NCBI GenBank assembly: GCA_014898415.1
Contig: RCTD01000032.1
Location: 496,001-560,000 of the forward strand
Length of the DNA: 64,000 nucleotides
From: Stromatinia cepivora
Taxonomy: Eukaryota; Ascomycota; Leotiomycetes; Helotiales; Sclerotiniaceae
Direction: 5' to 3'
Shown here: piece by piece, positions 25,464-36,336 of the stretch
Layout of the letters: each line of letters opens with the position of its first letter
Position numbering within the stretch: the first letter of the stretch is position 1
Translations under genes and position numbers: made by a program
The notes under the pieces: model-generated
Told to the model about the DNA's origin: nothing
What the model saw: the letters and a program-made list of their open reading frames with translations, nothing else
Database searches by the model: none

Positions 25464-26297
25464 GGGTCGAAGTGTCGAAGTGAGATATCGTGTTTATTGA
25501 TGTCTAAGCTGACGAGAGATTTAGCTTTTGAAGGAATAGAGTGACGAGAGGAGATGGATTAGCGAAGGTTTGGAAAGATGAGGGGGGGTTTTTGGGCGTT
25601 CACAGCACATGGCAGGATTAAGGGGTATGGGTGGATGATTGTTGGAGTTGCATTTCAGTTGGTTTACGAATGTAACTCTTTTGCTAGATTGAGTCTTCGT
25701 TCATTACAATTGCTCTTGTGATTTTGCTTTCCTAGATTTTTGCAGTCTTAATTAACGGTTTCAATGCAAGGGTTTGACTTTGAGCCATCTGATATTACTC
25801 TGAAGATTTTGTAAATGTACAAGATGGAGTAGTACCACCTTCCATCACAATCAATGGTATCGTGGTACTAATCCACTAGTTTGCAATTGACTTGTCACAA
25901 TTAAAAACTCAAAGTAGCACGAATTTTCCCTCTTAACATTTGATCTGACTAAATTTAGCACGGCATATTACAAGGAACACAGTTTCACAGTTTCACAATG
26001 ATTCAAGAAAGATCCAAGGTAAGAGAGAGTATATTTATTTTCAATTTTTGACCACTAGACAAAACTATAGACATAAAAATCACCAAGCCAAAATCATGCT
26101 CCTCCCACAAACAGAGCCGTCGCTCAAAACTGGGGATTGCAAACACCAAATTTCATAACTTCATCACATCATCAGCACAACACCATTTTTAGCGAAAGAC
26201 AATAAAGTCCATCTATCCTCCAGACCAATCAATTCCAAGGATCCAACCAATATTTGTGGCGTATGAGCAAGGGAATTCGGGCTCAAACAGTCGTTAT
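25464..26297. other. Convergent intergenic region
   Basis: Shared 3' region of the KRQ precursor (plus) and the G1 peptidase (minus). The possible alternative last exon of the precursor lies at 25525-25544. Nothing else is supported. Confidence 0.5.
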
Positions 26298-27071
26298 TTA
26301 AACGTATTTGCAAGTAACACCAGAGCTGCCGACAAGGCCACAGTTGGTGAGGACGCTGTTTTGTTGAAGGTCGATGATTGTAGCACCACTAACACCAACG
26401 GTGCTTCCGGATTTGGTGGCTGAAGCACCGCTGAACGTAACGGTGCCGAAATTGGCAAAGTCGACGAGGGAGCTACCTTGCTCGAAATCCTCAACGATCC
26501 ATTCGGCGTTGTACTCGCAGAGGTCTCCATCAACACCACCGCTGAAGGTGTGGGTGACTGATTTACCCTTGGTAAGGTTGCTGACCGTGGCGGTACCAGT
26601 AGTCTTGGAGGAGGCGGTAACGGTAACCTTGATGCTATCACCGGCAGAGATGGAGATACCGCTGAAGTCGTAGGCGTAGTCTGGGTACCACTCATACCAA
26701 GCATCGTAAGTGATGGAAGAACCAGATTTGGTCCAGTCGATACCGGTTTGGAGAATGGCAGTGGAGCAAGTATCACCGTCAATACCAACCCAGGCGGATC
26801 CAGATCCTGCTGTGCTTGGGGATGGGGCAGTGAAGGTACCAGTTACGGAAGTGTAGCCAGTGCCAACAAGGACGGCACCAGCCCAGTTGCTGGAGTAGGA
26901 AACATCGGTCTTGTTGGTGACCTCGGAGGATGGTCCCTCAACGTACTTGACTGGGTTTCCGTGGGTACGGGCAGCGCGCTTGACAGCACGTGCTTGTCTC
27001 ATAGCAGTACCTGGAGCAGCAACGGCAGAGCCGGCGAGGAGGGCGGTAGCTACAACGGCGGAGAACTTCAT
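26298..27071 (-). CDS. Secreted G1 family glutamic peptidase (eqolisin, scytalidoglutamic-peptidase type)
   Basis: An acid peptidase that cuts proteins outside the cell at low pH (family knowledge). A single exon of 257 residues starts at 27071, where MKFSAVVATALLAGSAVAAP forms a signal peptide. A basic propeptide ending near RAVKRAART follows. The mature domain opens with SYSSNWAGAVL, typical of the family. The catalytic pair is visible: Gln108 in TAILQTGIDW and Glu190 in EYNAEWIVEDF, 82 residues apart as expected for eqolisins. Other conserved blocks are AWVGIDGDTC, YDAWYEWYPD and GDSIKVTV. All active-site elements are present and the length is normal, so it should be functional. Acid regulation by PacC-type factors is common for such genes, but I did not verify sites here. 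Confidence 0.95.
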   Translation of the reverse strand: MKFSAVVATALLAGSAVAAPGTAMRQARAVKRAARTHGNPVKYVEGPSSEVTNKTDVSYSSNWAGAVLVGTGYTSVTGTFTAPSPSTAGSGSAWVGIDGDTCSTAILQTGIDWTKSGSSITYDAWYEWYPDYAYDFSGISISAGDSIKVTVTASSKTTGTATVSNLTKGKSVTHTFSGGVDGDLCEYNAEWIVEDFEQGSSLVDFANFGTVTFSGASATKSGSTVGVSGATIIDLQQNSVLTNCGLVGSSGVTCKYV

Positions 27072-27210
27072 TTTGATTGATTGATTGATTGGACTGATTG
27101 TCGAACGAACGAACAACTAATAGATTGATTGGATTGAATTGGCTGTGAGGACTGTGAAACGATTGATGCTGGATTGGAGAGAAAAAGATGCTACCCAGCG
27201 GATGAAGACA

Positions 27211-27222
27211 AGATATATATAC
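27211..27222 (-). promoter_or_regulatory. TATA box candidate of the G1 peptidase gene
   Basis: On the minus strand GTATATATATCT lies about 140-150 bases upstream of the start codon, a normal distance for a fungal core promoter. This is seen in sequence only. Confidence 0.45.
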
Positions 27223-28906
27223 GCTTTGAGAGGTACTTGCTCTTCACGTAAATCCCAATTGCAATTCAATCTATATCTCAACCTACCTTCCTGAATGATC
27301 AAAAAGTGTTGTTATCACGACAACAATGGGATGGAGACAGCTCGATTTGGACTTCTTCACCGGCACTTGTTGATTGAGGCCATTCAATTGTGGATGCCGA
27401 CCATCTAGCTCTGTCATCTCTGGCCGGCAATACCCATATGGATCAACCTGATCACCTTCCTCATTAACCAGCACGCCTGTTGAACATCATTCATCTTGAC
27501 TGAAGATCTTCGATGATAATCTTCAATTATTTCCATAAAAAGGAGGTCCTCTGATTTCTTATCTGAATACCCTTGTTTTGGCGCCTATGTACATTTAACG
27601 GGCACAGGAACAGAACGGCGACTTCAGCGGCTGTCTCAAATGATCCACCAATAAAAGTAGTCATGTGGTGTGGGGATGGAGACAAGCTTATCTCAAATCA
27701 TAGGTCTAACAACTAGATCCATTTATAATCTCCGCTTGAGCCACATATTAACCAATGGTTGCATGTATCGTGCGTGCATTTTATAGTAAGAAAGAGCAAT
27801 TAAGTTTTTGCAAAATGTGGAAGGTATATTATGCAAGAAAGGTTCTTACAGGTAAGTTTGACCCCAGACGTTGCATTCTACGAAGGTGTGGATGCCATTG
27901 ATGGAGATTGTGGATGCACGGAGTATACCAGAATCCAATCGCTGGTTTTTGATCGATGTTGATCGTTGGTTGATATCGTTCACATGAAAGATTATCTATA
28001 TATAAGCATAAGCATAAACAGACAAATTAGAAATTATAGAAAGATATAGGGAAACAGTAACAACAGATTAGCAAGGAATAAGTCAAAATATGCCGAGCGA
28101 TCCTATAGCTAGCCATTAATATCCCGCATTCCGCCAACGATAGCTCTATCACAAGCTTTATGGCTACCAAGATCTAGTTTCCTGTCTTGGCAAAGCATGC
28201 CCGTGCCGACTCCACAAATGCTTGAAGAAACCAAGGATTGTATAACGCTAAACTACCATTCTGCATCCCAAAGCATGCATGCTAAGGTATCTCGTGCTAT
28301 CTCGAAATACCTTCAAGAAACAACGCCATCGATAAGTAGCCACGGAGGTGGCGATTCCCTTGGAATCAACGAGATATTTTTGTCTTACGAATCAACCTTC
28401 CTGATAAGGTTTACGGATAGTATTCTTTTTTCCAGACCTTACGAGTTATCATGTGAGGATCAGGATGTAACCGTCCTAAAGAGAGATTTGGTCTTCTTTT
28501 TGATCGGGGATTTTACTATCAGTTTGTGTATGTGTAATCCTGGGTGGCCGAGATAAGGTATGCAGTTTCACTTGGCGATGGAGTGATAGGGATGACGAAG
28601 CCTTTCTTGGCGATGCCAACCGATGCTAACCTACTTGGCTGCAACGTCGACGGCTATTGTTGTTGCACTTCTTCAAAAATTCCCCGTGGCAGGCGGCATA
28701 TAGTAGGCAGATTGAACAGCTTGATAGCATGGTGGTGTGGTGGTGTGGTGGATTCCATTCATCCGAACTTCGAAGATATCGGATTTAACACGGGCCAAAC
28801 GTAATCCTTGTCGGTTCCTGAAAATCAACTTATTCGTTGCGGTAGCGATAGCCCCTCTTTCGCATAGCATAGAATCTTCATATTGAGAAAGCGTTGCGTG
28901 TAGTAC

Positions 28907-28936
28907 CGTCTAAACTCAAGTAATCCGGAATACACT
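28907..28936 (+). repeat. 30-bp direct repeat, copy 1
   Basis: A 30-base sequence beginning CGTCTAAACTCAAGTAATCC recurs at 29241-29270 with one difference, a G-to-A change. The bases that follow here (TACACTAAACCCTTTTAA) recur at about 59122 inside a foldback element, so this may be a fragment of a dispersed repeat. Confidence 0.6.
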
Positions 28937-29240
28937 AAACCCTTTTAAAATAAGGTTATTATTAAGAATATGACCCTAGTGATATGATCACATGGTATTC
29001 TGTCACTGTTTTGGGAAGCTAGGGCTAGGAAACGTAGTGTTGATTTGACTAAAGAGGTGAAAGTTGATGGGAACGAGAATAACATATAACAAGCTATTCT
29101 TACATTCCCAATACGGCCTAGTGCCTGATCATATGACCTGACTCTGCTCAACAGTTATTTATTATTTCCTATTTCTAAATGGGAGAATTAAATGGATTGA
29201 AAATTTTCAATTTGTTAATCTACTTTCATAACCTTATTAT

Positions 29241-29270
29241 CGTCTAAACTCAAGTAATCCGAAATACACT
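29241..29270 (+). repeat. 30-bp direct repeat, copy 2
   Basis: Second copy of the repeat at 28907, 29 of 30 bases identical; the one change (GG to GA) is RIP-like. It lies about 100 bases upstream of the copia 5' LTR. Confidence 0.6.
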
Positions 29271-29368
29271 TTCTCTATTATGAAATAAGATTAGATTATT
29301 CTAATATATATATTTTAAAATATCTTTTATAACTCGATTCTTATTGATCTAGAAAGTATATAAGATCT

Positions 29369-29580
29369 TGTCGGAATATGAATCACGTGCATGGTAAGGA
29401 TGGTAAGGATGGTAAGGATCACATACGCACTAGTGCTCGCACTAGTGCCTCGGCATACATTATTATATAGATTTTCATTCTTTATAGTTTTTAGCTCTTT
29501 AGGTAAATCAAAATATATTAATAAAGAGTTCTATATGTTTATTGATAAACTTTATTTTTCTGTATATAGTTATTCTGATA
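29369..29580 (+). repeat. 5' LTR of copia element
   Basis: Begins TGTCGGAATATGAATCACGTG and ends TGATA where the intact family end is CGACA. Its 3' half carries many C-to-T and G-to-A changes relative to the solo LTR at 33504. Confidence 0.92.
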
Positions 29581-32153
29581 TTGATTAGTTTTTTGTTATA
29601 ATGATATTACAAATCAGATATTGGGAATTGGTATAAAAAGTTAAATCAATTTTGTTTTTGTTTTTGTAATTAAATAAAGGTATTTCGTTATAAAACGAAG
29701 TATTTTTATATCAAAGGATAAATCTTTAATTATTAAACAATTTAAAAGAATCGAAGAATCAAGAATAATAATTATCTAATAATGAATTTAGAGTTTACTT
29801 TTTGATTTAATTATTTTATGTTTATTATATATTTATTAGATAATATAGGGTATACATTTGAAGAAAATTTAAAAACAATTTCGAGTTTTTCATTATATTT
29901 ATTTTCTTATGAAAAACTATTTCATTTATTTATTTTATATGAATTGTTAACAATATATAAGATTAATCAATTCGATTTGATTAATTTCATTATTCTGACC
30001 GTTCCATTCATTTCGATCAAACCCGTTTCGATCAAACCCGATTATTTTGATCAATTTAATCAATTTTCGTCAATTTTGGTTAATTTTGGTCAATTTTAAT
30101 CGATTCGATCCAATTAACCTTAATCTCGAAATATTTCAGAATCTAATAATACTATATATAGTACAAATGAAGCTTTATTATAGTATACATTTCATATATT
30201 ACAAACCTATACTCAAACTCTTTTTTAAAACCATCTTAAAAACCTTATAACAACCAACTTCGATATAATCCGAAAATATATAACAATTATTATTATGATA
30301 ATTATGGCAAGTATATTCGAGTATTCCTTTATAACCCCTTACTCTGAAAGAATATAAATCCTATCGTTATCAGTATCAACAATTTCATATATCAAAAGCA
30401 AAAAGTATAACAAATAGATAGACAAATAAAAATACGATTAATTTATACCTACAAAAAAAGACCCTTAGGAAATCATCGATTTTTACAAATTCAAATTGGA
30501 ATTCTATATAATATATAATTATATCAATAAAAATCTATAAAATAATTACTACAACAACTTTACAGATTTCAGAATTGAGTATTTCGATTTCGTCAATCTA
30601 AAAATCATATTCAAATTATATATTGAATTAAAAATAGATGATTTGTTTATCAAAAAAACAATACAATATACAGAACTAACAATCAACAAAACTTTAATCG
30701 AAACACTCTATACCCTATATATATTATAATCGAATAATCAAATTCGAAAAACAACGATGAATCAATACTTCCAATTTTGATCAAAAACTATCCTAAACCA
30801 AATCAAGATATTCAACAATAATATATATCTAAATATCATTTTCGAAGATCTAATATTCTTATTCAATCCTCAATGAAGAAAACAATTTATATAAATAAAT
30901 ATAAGACAATTATTTCCAATATAATATAAGAAAATTCAATCATTACAATTAAGCAAAGAATCGGGATTTTATATATTCAAAGAACTTCTATATAATGAAT
31001 ATCAAAATCTAGAATGGAAATAATACTTAATATTACTATAATTATTATATAATAACAATACATCATCTGAAGATGAAAAACCATCAAATAGAAAGAAATC
31101 TATCTATAATAAAAGATTATTAAATAGATCATCTAATAATAGGAAACCCTCAAATAACAATAAATATTTCGGAAATAATTGTAAGATAAATAATATAAAT
31201 CAAAATAATATTTATATATCCCTGTAGAAATAACAAAAAAGAAAGAAACTTATTCAATAATAAAGAAAACAACAATTTAGGAAACTACAAGAATAAACTA
31301 TCCGATTATATACAAAGTAATAATATTGATTATAATTTTAGAAACTTTGAGAAACTTTACAACAATGCTAATAAATATATTAATCAAAATGATAACTTCG
31401 ATTATAAGTATATTATCTTTTTTAATTATTATAAAAAAATCGATATCCATTTAAATCTTTATACAAAAATGTTTCCTATAATGTTAAAGGAAGAAGTTTT
31501 TATATTCTATTATTCGAATCTCAATTATATTCCAAATATAATAAAGGGTATTTATAAAATAATGAAAATATCTTTCAAAAAAGAAAAGTATCAATACAGA
31601 TTTATAAAGAAATAGAATTATACAATATTCAAAACAATCATTATATAGAATCTTAAAAAGTCGATATTAGAATACTTGGATATTATAATTATCAAATTTC
31701 AGTATCTTCAAAAAGATCTATCAAAAGAACTTCAAATAACTATATATATCCAAAAAAAAGATCCTTAATATATATAATTGTATATTAATATATAATCAAA
31801 TATATTATCGATCTTCAAAATTTATAATTGGATTTATCGAAAATTTATAAGATTCTATCTTTATATACAAGAAATTATATTCAAACGAAAACGAAACATT
31901 TTATATAGATCGAATATATAATTAGAAGAACCTTAAATATAATTATGAATATAAATCTAATCAATAATTCTTTATTCGATTAAGAAAAACTAAAAGATAT
32001 TTTATTTATAAGAAAAAAGGTTATTGATTAAATAAATATATAGAAGTTGAATAAAATGAATCGAAATATAAATATAGGGAATTATTCAAGGGCAATATTA
32101 AGAATTTCGGATTATATTTCGAATAATATATTATCGAATATAAAGGAATTTCA

Positions 32154-33498
32154 TTGGATATCAATATTGATAAAGAATTCGTAATATATATTCAAAACGA
32201 TTTAAAGGAGGATATAAAGGATAATAATTTAGAGTATATTTGTATCTCATTCTGTGAATCGATTAATAGAAAGAAAGTTATAATAAATCTATTGGATAAA
32301 GCAACAATATATACTTTAATTGATCTCATTAATGAATTAATTAATAAGATCAAAGAGTATAAAGCTTTCTTTTTGAAATACGATAATAAAGAGTTTCAGG
32401 GTATCATTATCGATATAGGAATATCCTAATAATTTATAATAGAATTCAAACAATACCAAATATACCAAAAGGATATTAAAAATACTAAGTTGAATATAAA
32501 TAGAACAGGAATTGTAAAGGTGGTATTCGGAATCGGAAAAACCGAATCAATCGAATTGATTCAATTGAATCTACCCCCAAAATCTATCGAATTCTATATT
32601 ATAAAATCAGAAATATCATTCTTATTATCATTACAAAATATAAATCGATTCAGGGTATATTATAATAACATTATCGATATATTTGTATTATCAATTACAA
32701 ATCATTTCTATATTCGCAAATTCAAATATACAATATTACTTTAGAATATAGAAATCTAACAATTCATACAAATATCCATCAATATAAACAATTATTACCT
32801 AACCAAACCGGAAATACAAAGATTATATCATTGTTTTGATTACCCCTCCGCAAATAGATTCTATCGAATTCTTCAATATGCAGGTTATACAAATATTGCC
32901 CAGGAAGATCTCGAAAGACTCATGAAATTCTATGAATATTATCAAAAATACAGAAAATCCCTAAATAAATTCAAATTCAACCTTTACAATAATATCGAAT
33001 TTAATTATTCAATTATAATCGATATTATATATATTAACAACAAACCAATATTATATATTATTAATAAAAAAACCAGATTCCAAATAGTATAATAATTTGA
33101 TAATATTAATACAAAATATATATAGAATAAATTAAGAATATATTGAATGGATATATACCTAGGCCCACCAGATTATATTATTCATAATACCAGGAAAAAC
33201 TTTGTAAATAAAGAATTCAAATAATATATCAAAATGATAATAATTATTATAAAAAGCATATCTATTGAAATATATTAATCGATCAAAATGATCGAATATT
33301 ATTATCAAATTATTCGATATGTATATAATATCATCAAAAAAGAATTCAAAAGTATTAGAATAACAAAAAAATCAGTATTACAAATAATAGTGAAAGTAAT
33401 CAATGATATCACTAACCCCAACAGAATTATACCTATTCTTCTAATATTCAAAGTATATTTATAAATAAACGAATTCGATCTATCAATATCTAATATTC
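32154..33498 (+). pseudogene. Decayed copia protease and integrase region
   Basis: Relic coding sequence. A segment ending FQGIIIDIGIS is the copia protease site DTGAS with RIP-type substitutions. Around 32490-32744 is the conserved linker (VVFGIG, then PFLL-like FLLSLQNINRFRVYYNN). From about 32799 the integrase zinc-finger region reads LTKPEIQRLYHCFDYPSA, where the expected motif is HRRFGHPS. It then continues into the catalytic core (FNYSIIIDIIYI) with stops. The reading continues after the nested LTR into the RT part, showing the two halves were once contiguous. It is not translatable. Confidence 0.82.
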
Positions 33499-33503
33499 AA
33501 TAA

Positions 33504-33716
33504 TGTCGGAATATGAATCACGTGCATGGTAAGGATGGGTAAGGATGGTAAGGATCACGTGCGCACTAGTGCTCGCACTAGTGCCTCGGCATGCACCATT
33601 ATATAGATCTTCACCCTCCATAGATTCTAGCTCTCTAGGCAAATCAAAACGTATTAACAAAGAGTTCTATACGTTCGTTGATAAGCTTCACTTCCCCGTG
33701 TACAGTTGTCCCGACA
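33504..33716 (+). mobile_element. Nested solo LTR of the same copia family, nearly unmutated
   Basis: A 213-base LTR with intact ends TGTCGG and CCGACA, flanked by a perfect 5-base duplication AATAA (33499-33503 and 33717-33721). It interrupts the older element between integrase and reverse transcriptase; removing it and one AATAA restores the reading frame of the relic. No internal region accompanies it, so it is a solo LTR left by recombination between two LTRs. It is far less AT-rich than everything around it. Confidence 0.92.
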
Positions 33717-33721
33717 AATAA

Positions 33722-35830
33722 TGATTTAATATAATCAAGAAAACAAATAATAAAATCAAAAAGCTTCGAATTAAAAGATAAATAATAGATATATTGAATC
33801 AATATAACAATCCAAATACAATTTTAATCTATAAACTATCAATCAATTCAAAAGTATAAATATAAAGAAAAAAAAACAATCGAATTATCAAATGGATAGG
33901 ATTATTTATATTATTACGAATCAAGGGCGAAACCTGTATAATTCAATTATTAAATAGATTTATAATCTTTCAATCTATAATAATAAAACTTTATATAAAT
34001 AAAACAATAATATTAATAGAATCTATCATATAAATAAAATCTATTATAATAGAACAAATCCTTCAGGAAATATTCTTAAAGAATTTCGAAATCGTTTTTT
34101 AAAAGAAATTTAAGATTGTTTTAAAAAATGTAGTAAAGATGAATCCTGATATCCTTCAAATAATTGTTCTACCAATAAAAACATTATATAATACAACAAA
34201 TATAATATCGATCGAAATTATAGTAATATATTTTATTGAAGATACAATAAAAGTATCGAATATAATTATCTACCTTCAAAATAATGAAGAAGAAAATATC
34301 ATCGGAATCTTCAACAAAAACCTATTAGTATCTAATATACCCCAAAATCTATCGATCTATAAAAAATCAAGAAAAAGGAAATTAATGATCTAATAGAAAA
34401 CAATATATTCGAAATTATACAACAAATAGATATACCAAAAGGTATACGAATATTCAAATCAAGATTCATCGATAAAATCAAAAACGAAAACATTGAAAAG
34501 GCATTCCCAAAATCGAGATTTATAATCCAGGTATAGAATAATACAAAAAAGAGAACAATATTAATGCAATTACCTATAATTCAATAAATAAATCAATATT
34601 TGATATTAAGCATTATAACAATCTTATAATTAATTATATAAACAACTTTGTATATTAGGGATATTATTCAAATTTATATATAAGTAGTATTCAATTTGAT
34701 ATAATTGTTCTATATTCAATTATTCAAGGAAATGGAATTCCTAAAGGGAATACTATTATAAATAATCAAACCATTATATAATATACCAAAAACTGGAAAT
34801 CATTGATTCAATATTTATTATAACTATCACCTCATTGCACTTCAAATGATTTAATCAATCTACAACCCCTATCTAATATATACCAAGTAGGAAGACGAAG
34901 TATTTAGATTAATAGAATTTCAAATAGATAATACAATTATTATAATCAATAAAGTATTTATAAATAAAGAATAAAAAGAATTCGAAAATACAAAGTTTCT
35001 TATAAAAGATCAAGAAATCTTATCATCTGAGAACCCTTTCAAATTCAATAAAACTATTATTATCTAAATAAACGACAACTCTATTTATATTAATCAGGAA
35101 AGATAATATACAAATCTATAATTCGTTAAAACATAATCAATCAATATTTATGATATAAAGGATAAAATTCGAAAAAGTATAACTCTAAAAAACCAATATA
35201 TTGTTTAATATACAAAAGAAGCTTATATTTCGATAATATATTAATTAGAAATATTATTCGCTTTTTTTTTTGTTATCCAGATTATCAACCTTAAAGAGGA
35301 AAATGTGAAATTGATGAATAAAACAATCCAATAATAAATGGATAATTCAATTAAAGAATTGAAATTCGTATCATTCGATCTTGATTCATTGAAACTAGTA
35401 GTATTCACAAATATATTATTCGTTAATAATCGAGATCTATCCTTACAAATCGGATATATCATTATATTAATGAATAAGAATAACAAAGTGAATCTAATTC
35501 ATTAATCATCTATCAAATACAAAAGAATCACTAGAAATATACTAATATCGGAACTTTATAGTATAACCTTAGGATTCGATATTAATGTGGCATTCAAAAA
35601 TACTATCGAAAGTATATTATCAAAATAGAAAGTATCATTAATTATATACACAAATTCGAAATCGTTTTATGATTATTTTACAAAACTAGATTCAATTTGA
35701 AAGAAAAGATTGATAATTGATTTAATAGCTTTATAATAATCGTATAAATAAAGAGAGATAATAAAAATCAAATAAATTGATAAAGAATCTAACTCTATTG
35801 ATATAATAACGAAAACAAAATTATATTAGA
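33722..35830 (+). pseudogene. Decayed copia reverse transcriptase and RNase H region
   Basis: Relic coding sequence after the nested LTR. Near 33790-33960 it resembles the integrase C-terminal linker (LNQYNNPN, then WIGLFILLRIKGETCIIQL, where family members have WDGPFKLL..GETCTVQL). Near 34390-34540 the start of the copia RT is visible (IPKGIRIFKSRFIDKIKN). RNase H traces with a DAMTKTK-like end occur near 35790. Stops occur throughout. Confidence 0.78.
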
Positions 35831-36119
35831 CTTTTAGAGATCTTGTAAAGAATAATATAATCAAGATCAAAATTATAGAATAAATAAAAAGATCAAAGTA
35901 TAATGAAAAGAAAATAGTATAAATATAGGAATCAAAGAATGAATACAAAACAAAAGTTATTATAGATATATATTCAATTATCGAATATATAATCATTTTA
36001 TATATAAATTGATTCGAATAAAAAAACAAAATGAGAATTAGAATTGGAAAAAGTATTTACTTGCCGAGTATATACATTCCTAAAGCATACAATATTTCGA
36101 TTTTAAAAGAAATTACTAG

Positions 36120-36331
36120 TATCGGAATATGAATTATATATATAATAAGGATAATAAAGATAATAAGGATCATATACACACTAATACTTACACTAATACT
36201 TTAGCATACACTATTATATAGATCTTCACCCTTTATAGTTTCTAGCTCTCTAAACAAATCAAAACATATTAACAAAGAGTTCTATACGTTCGTTGATAAG
36301 CTTCACTTCCCCGTGTACAGTTGTCCCGACA
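36120..36331 (+). repeat. 3' LTR of copia element, half RIP-mutated and half intact
   Basis: The first part (TATCGGAATATGAATTATATA...) is heavily mutated, while the last 65 bases or so are identical to the solo LTR and end in CCGACA. The duplication GATCT follows directly. Confidence 0.92.
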
Positions 36332-36336
36332 GATCT

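Larger units (their letters stand above)
27072..29363. other. Intergenic, G1 peptidase promoter and transition to AT-rich island
   Basis: The first 150 bases hold the peptidase 5' region, with a TTGA/CAAT tetranucleotide run at 27073-27100. The rest has no recognisable gene; one 119-residue open frame at 28197-28556 has no motif. From about 28.9 kb the sequence becomes AT-rich and contains a short direct repeat (listed separately). Confidence 0.5.
29369..36331 (+). mobile_element. Full-length Ty1/copia LTR retrotransposon, heavily RIP-mutated
   Basis: Two LTRs of 212 bases with TGTCGG..CCGACA ends (29369-29580 and 36120-36331) enclose decayed gag-pol sequence. A perfect 5-base target duplication GATCT flanks the element (29364-29368 and 36332-36336). 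Domain order protease, integrase, reverse transcriptase, RNase H identifies it as copia-type. The internal region is extremely AT-rich and full of stops, with both C-to-T and G-to-A changes, as expected for RIP. A second LTR with its own duplication is nested at 33504. Without that insertion the element is about 6.7 kb. It is certainly inactive. Confidence 0.93.

Noticed and set aside
28197..28556. 119-residue plus-strand frame
   Set aside because: No motif, no signal peptide, no splice support and no codon pattern to distinguish it from chance.
29369..36331. Gypsy-type element
   Set aside because: The integrase relic precedes the reverse-transcriptase relic, which is copia order, and the motifs match copia proteins.
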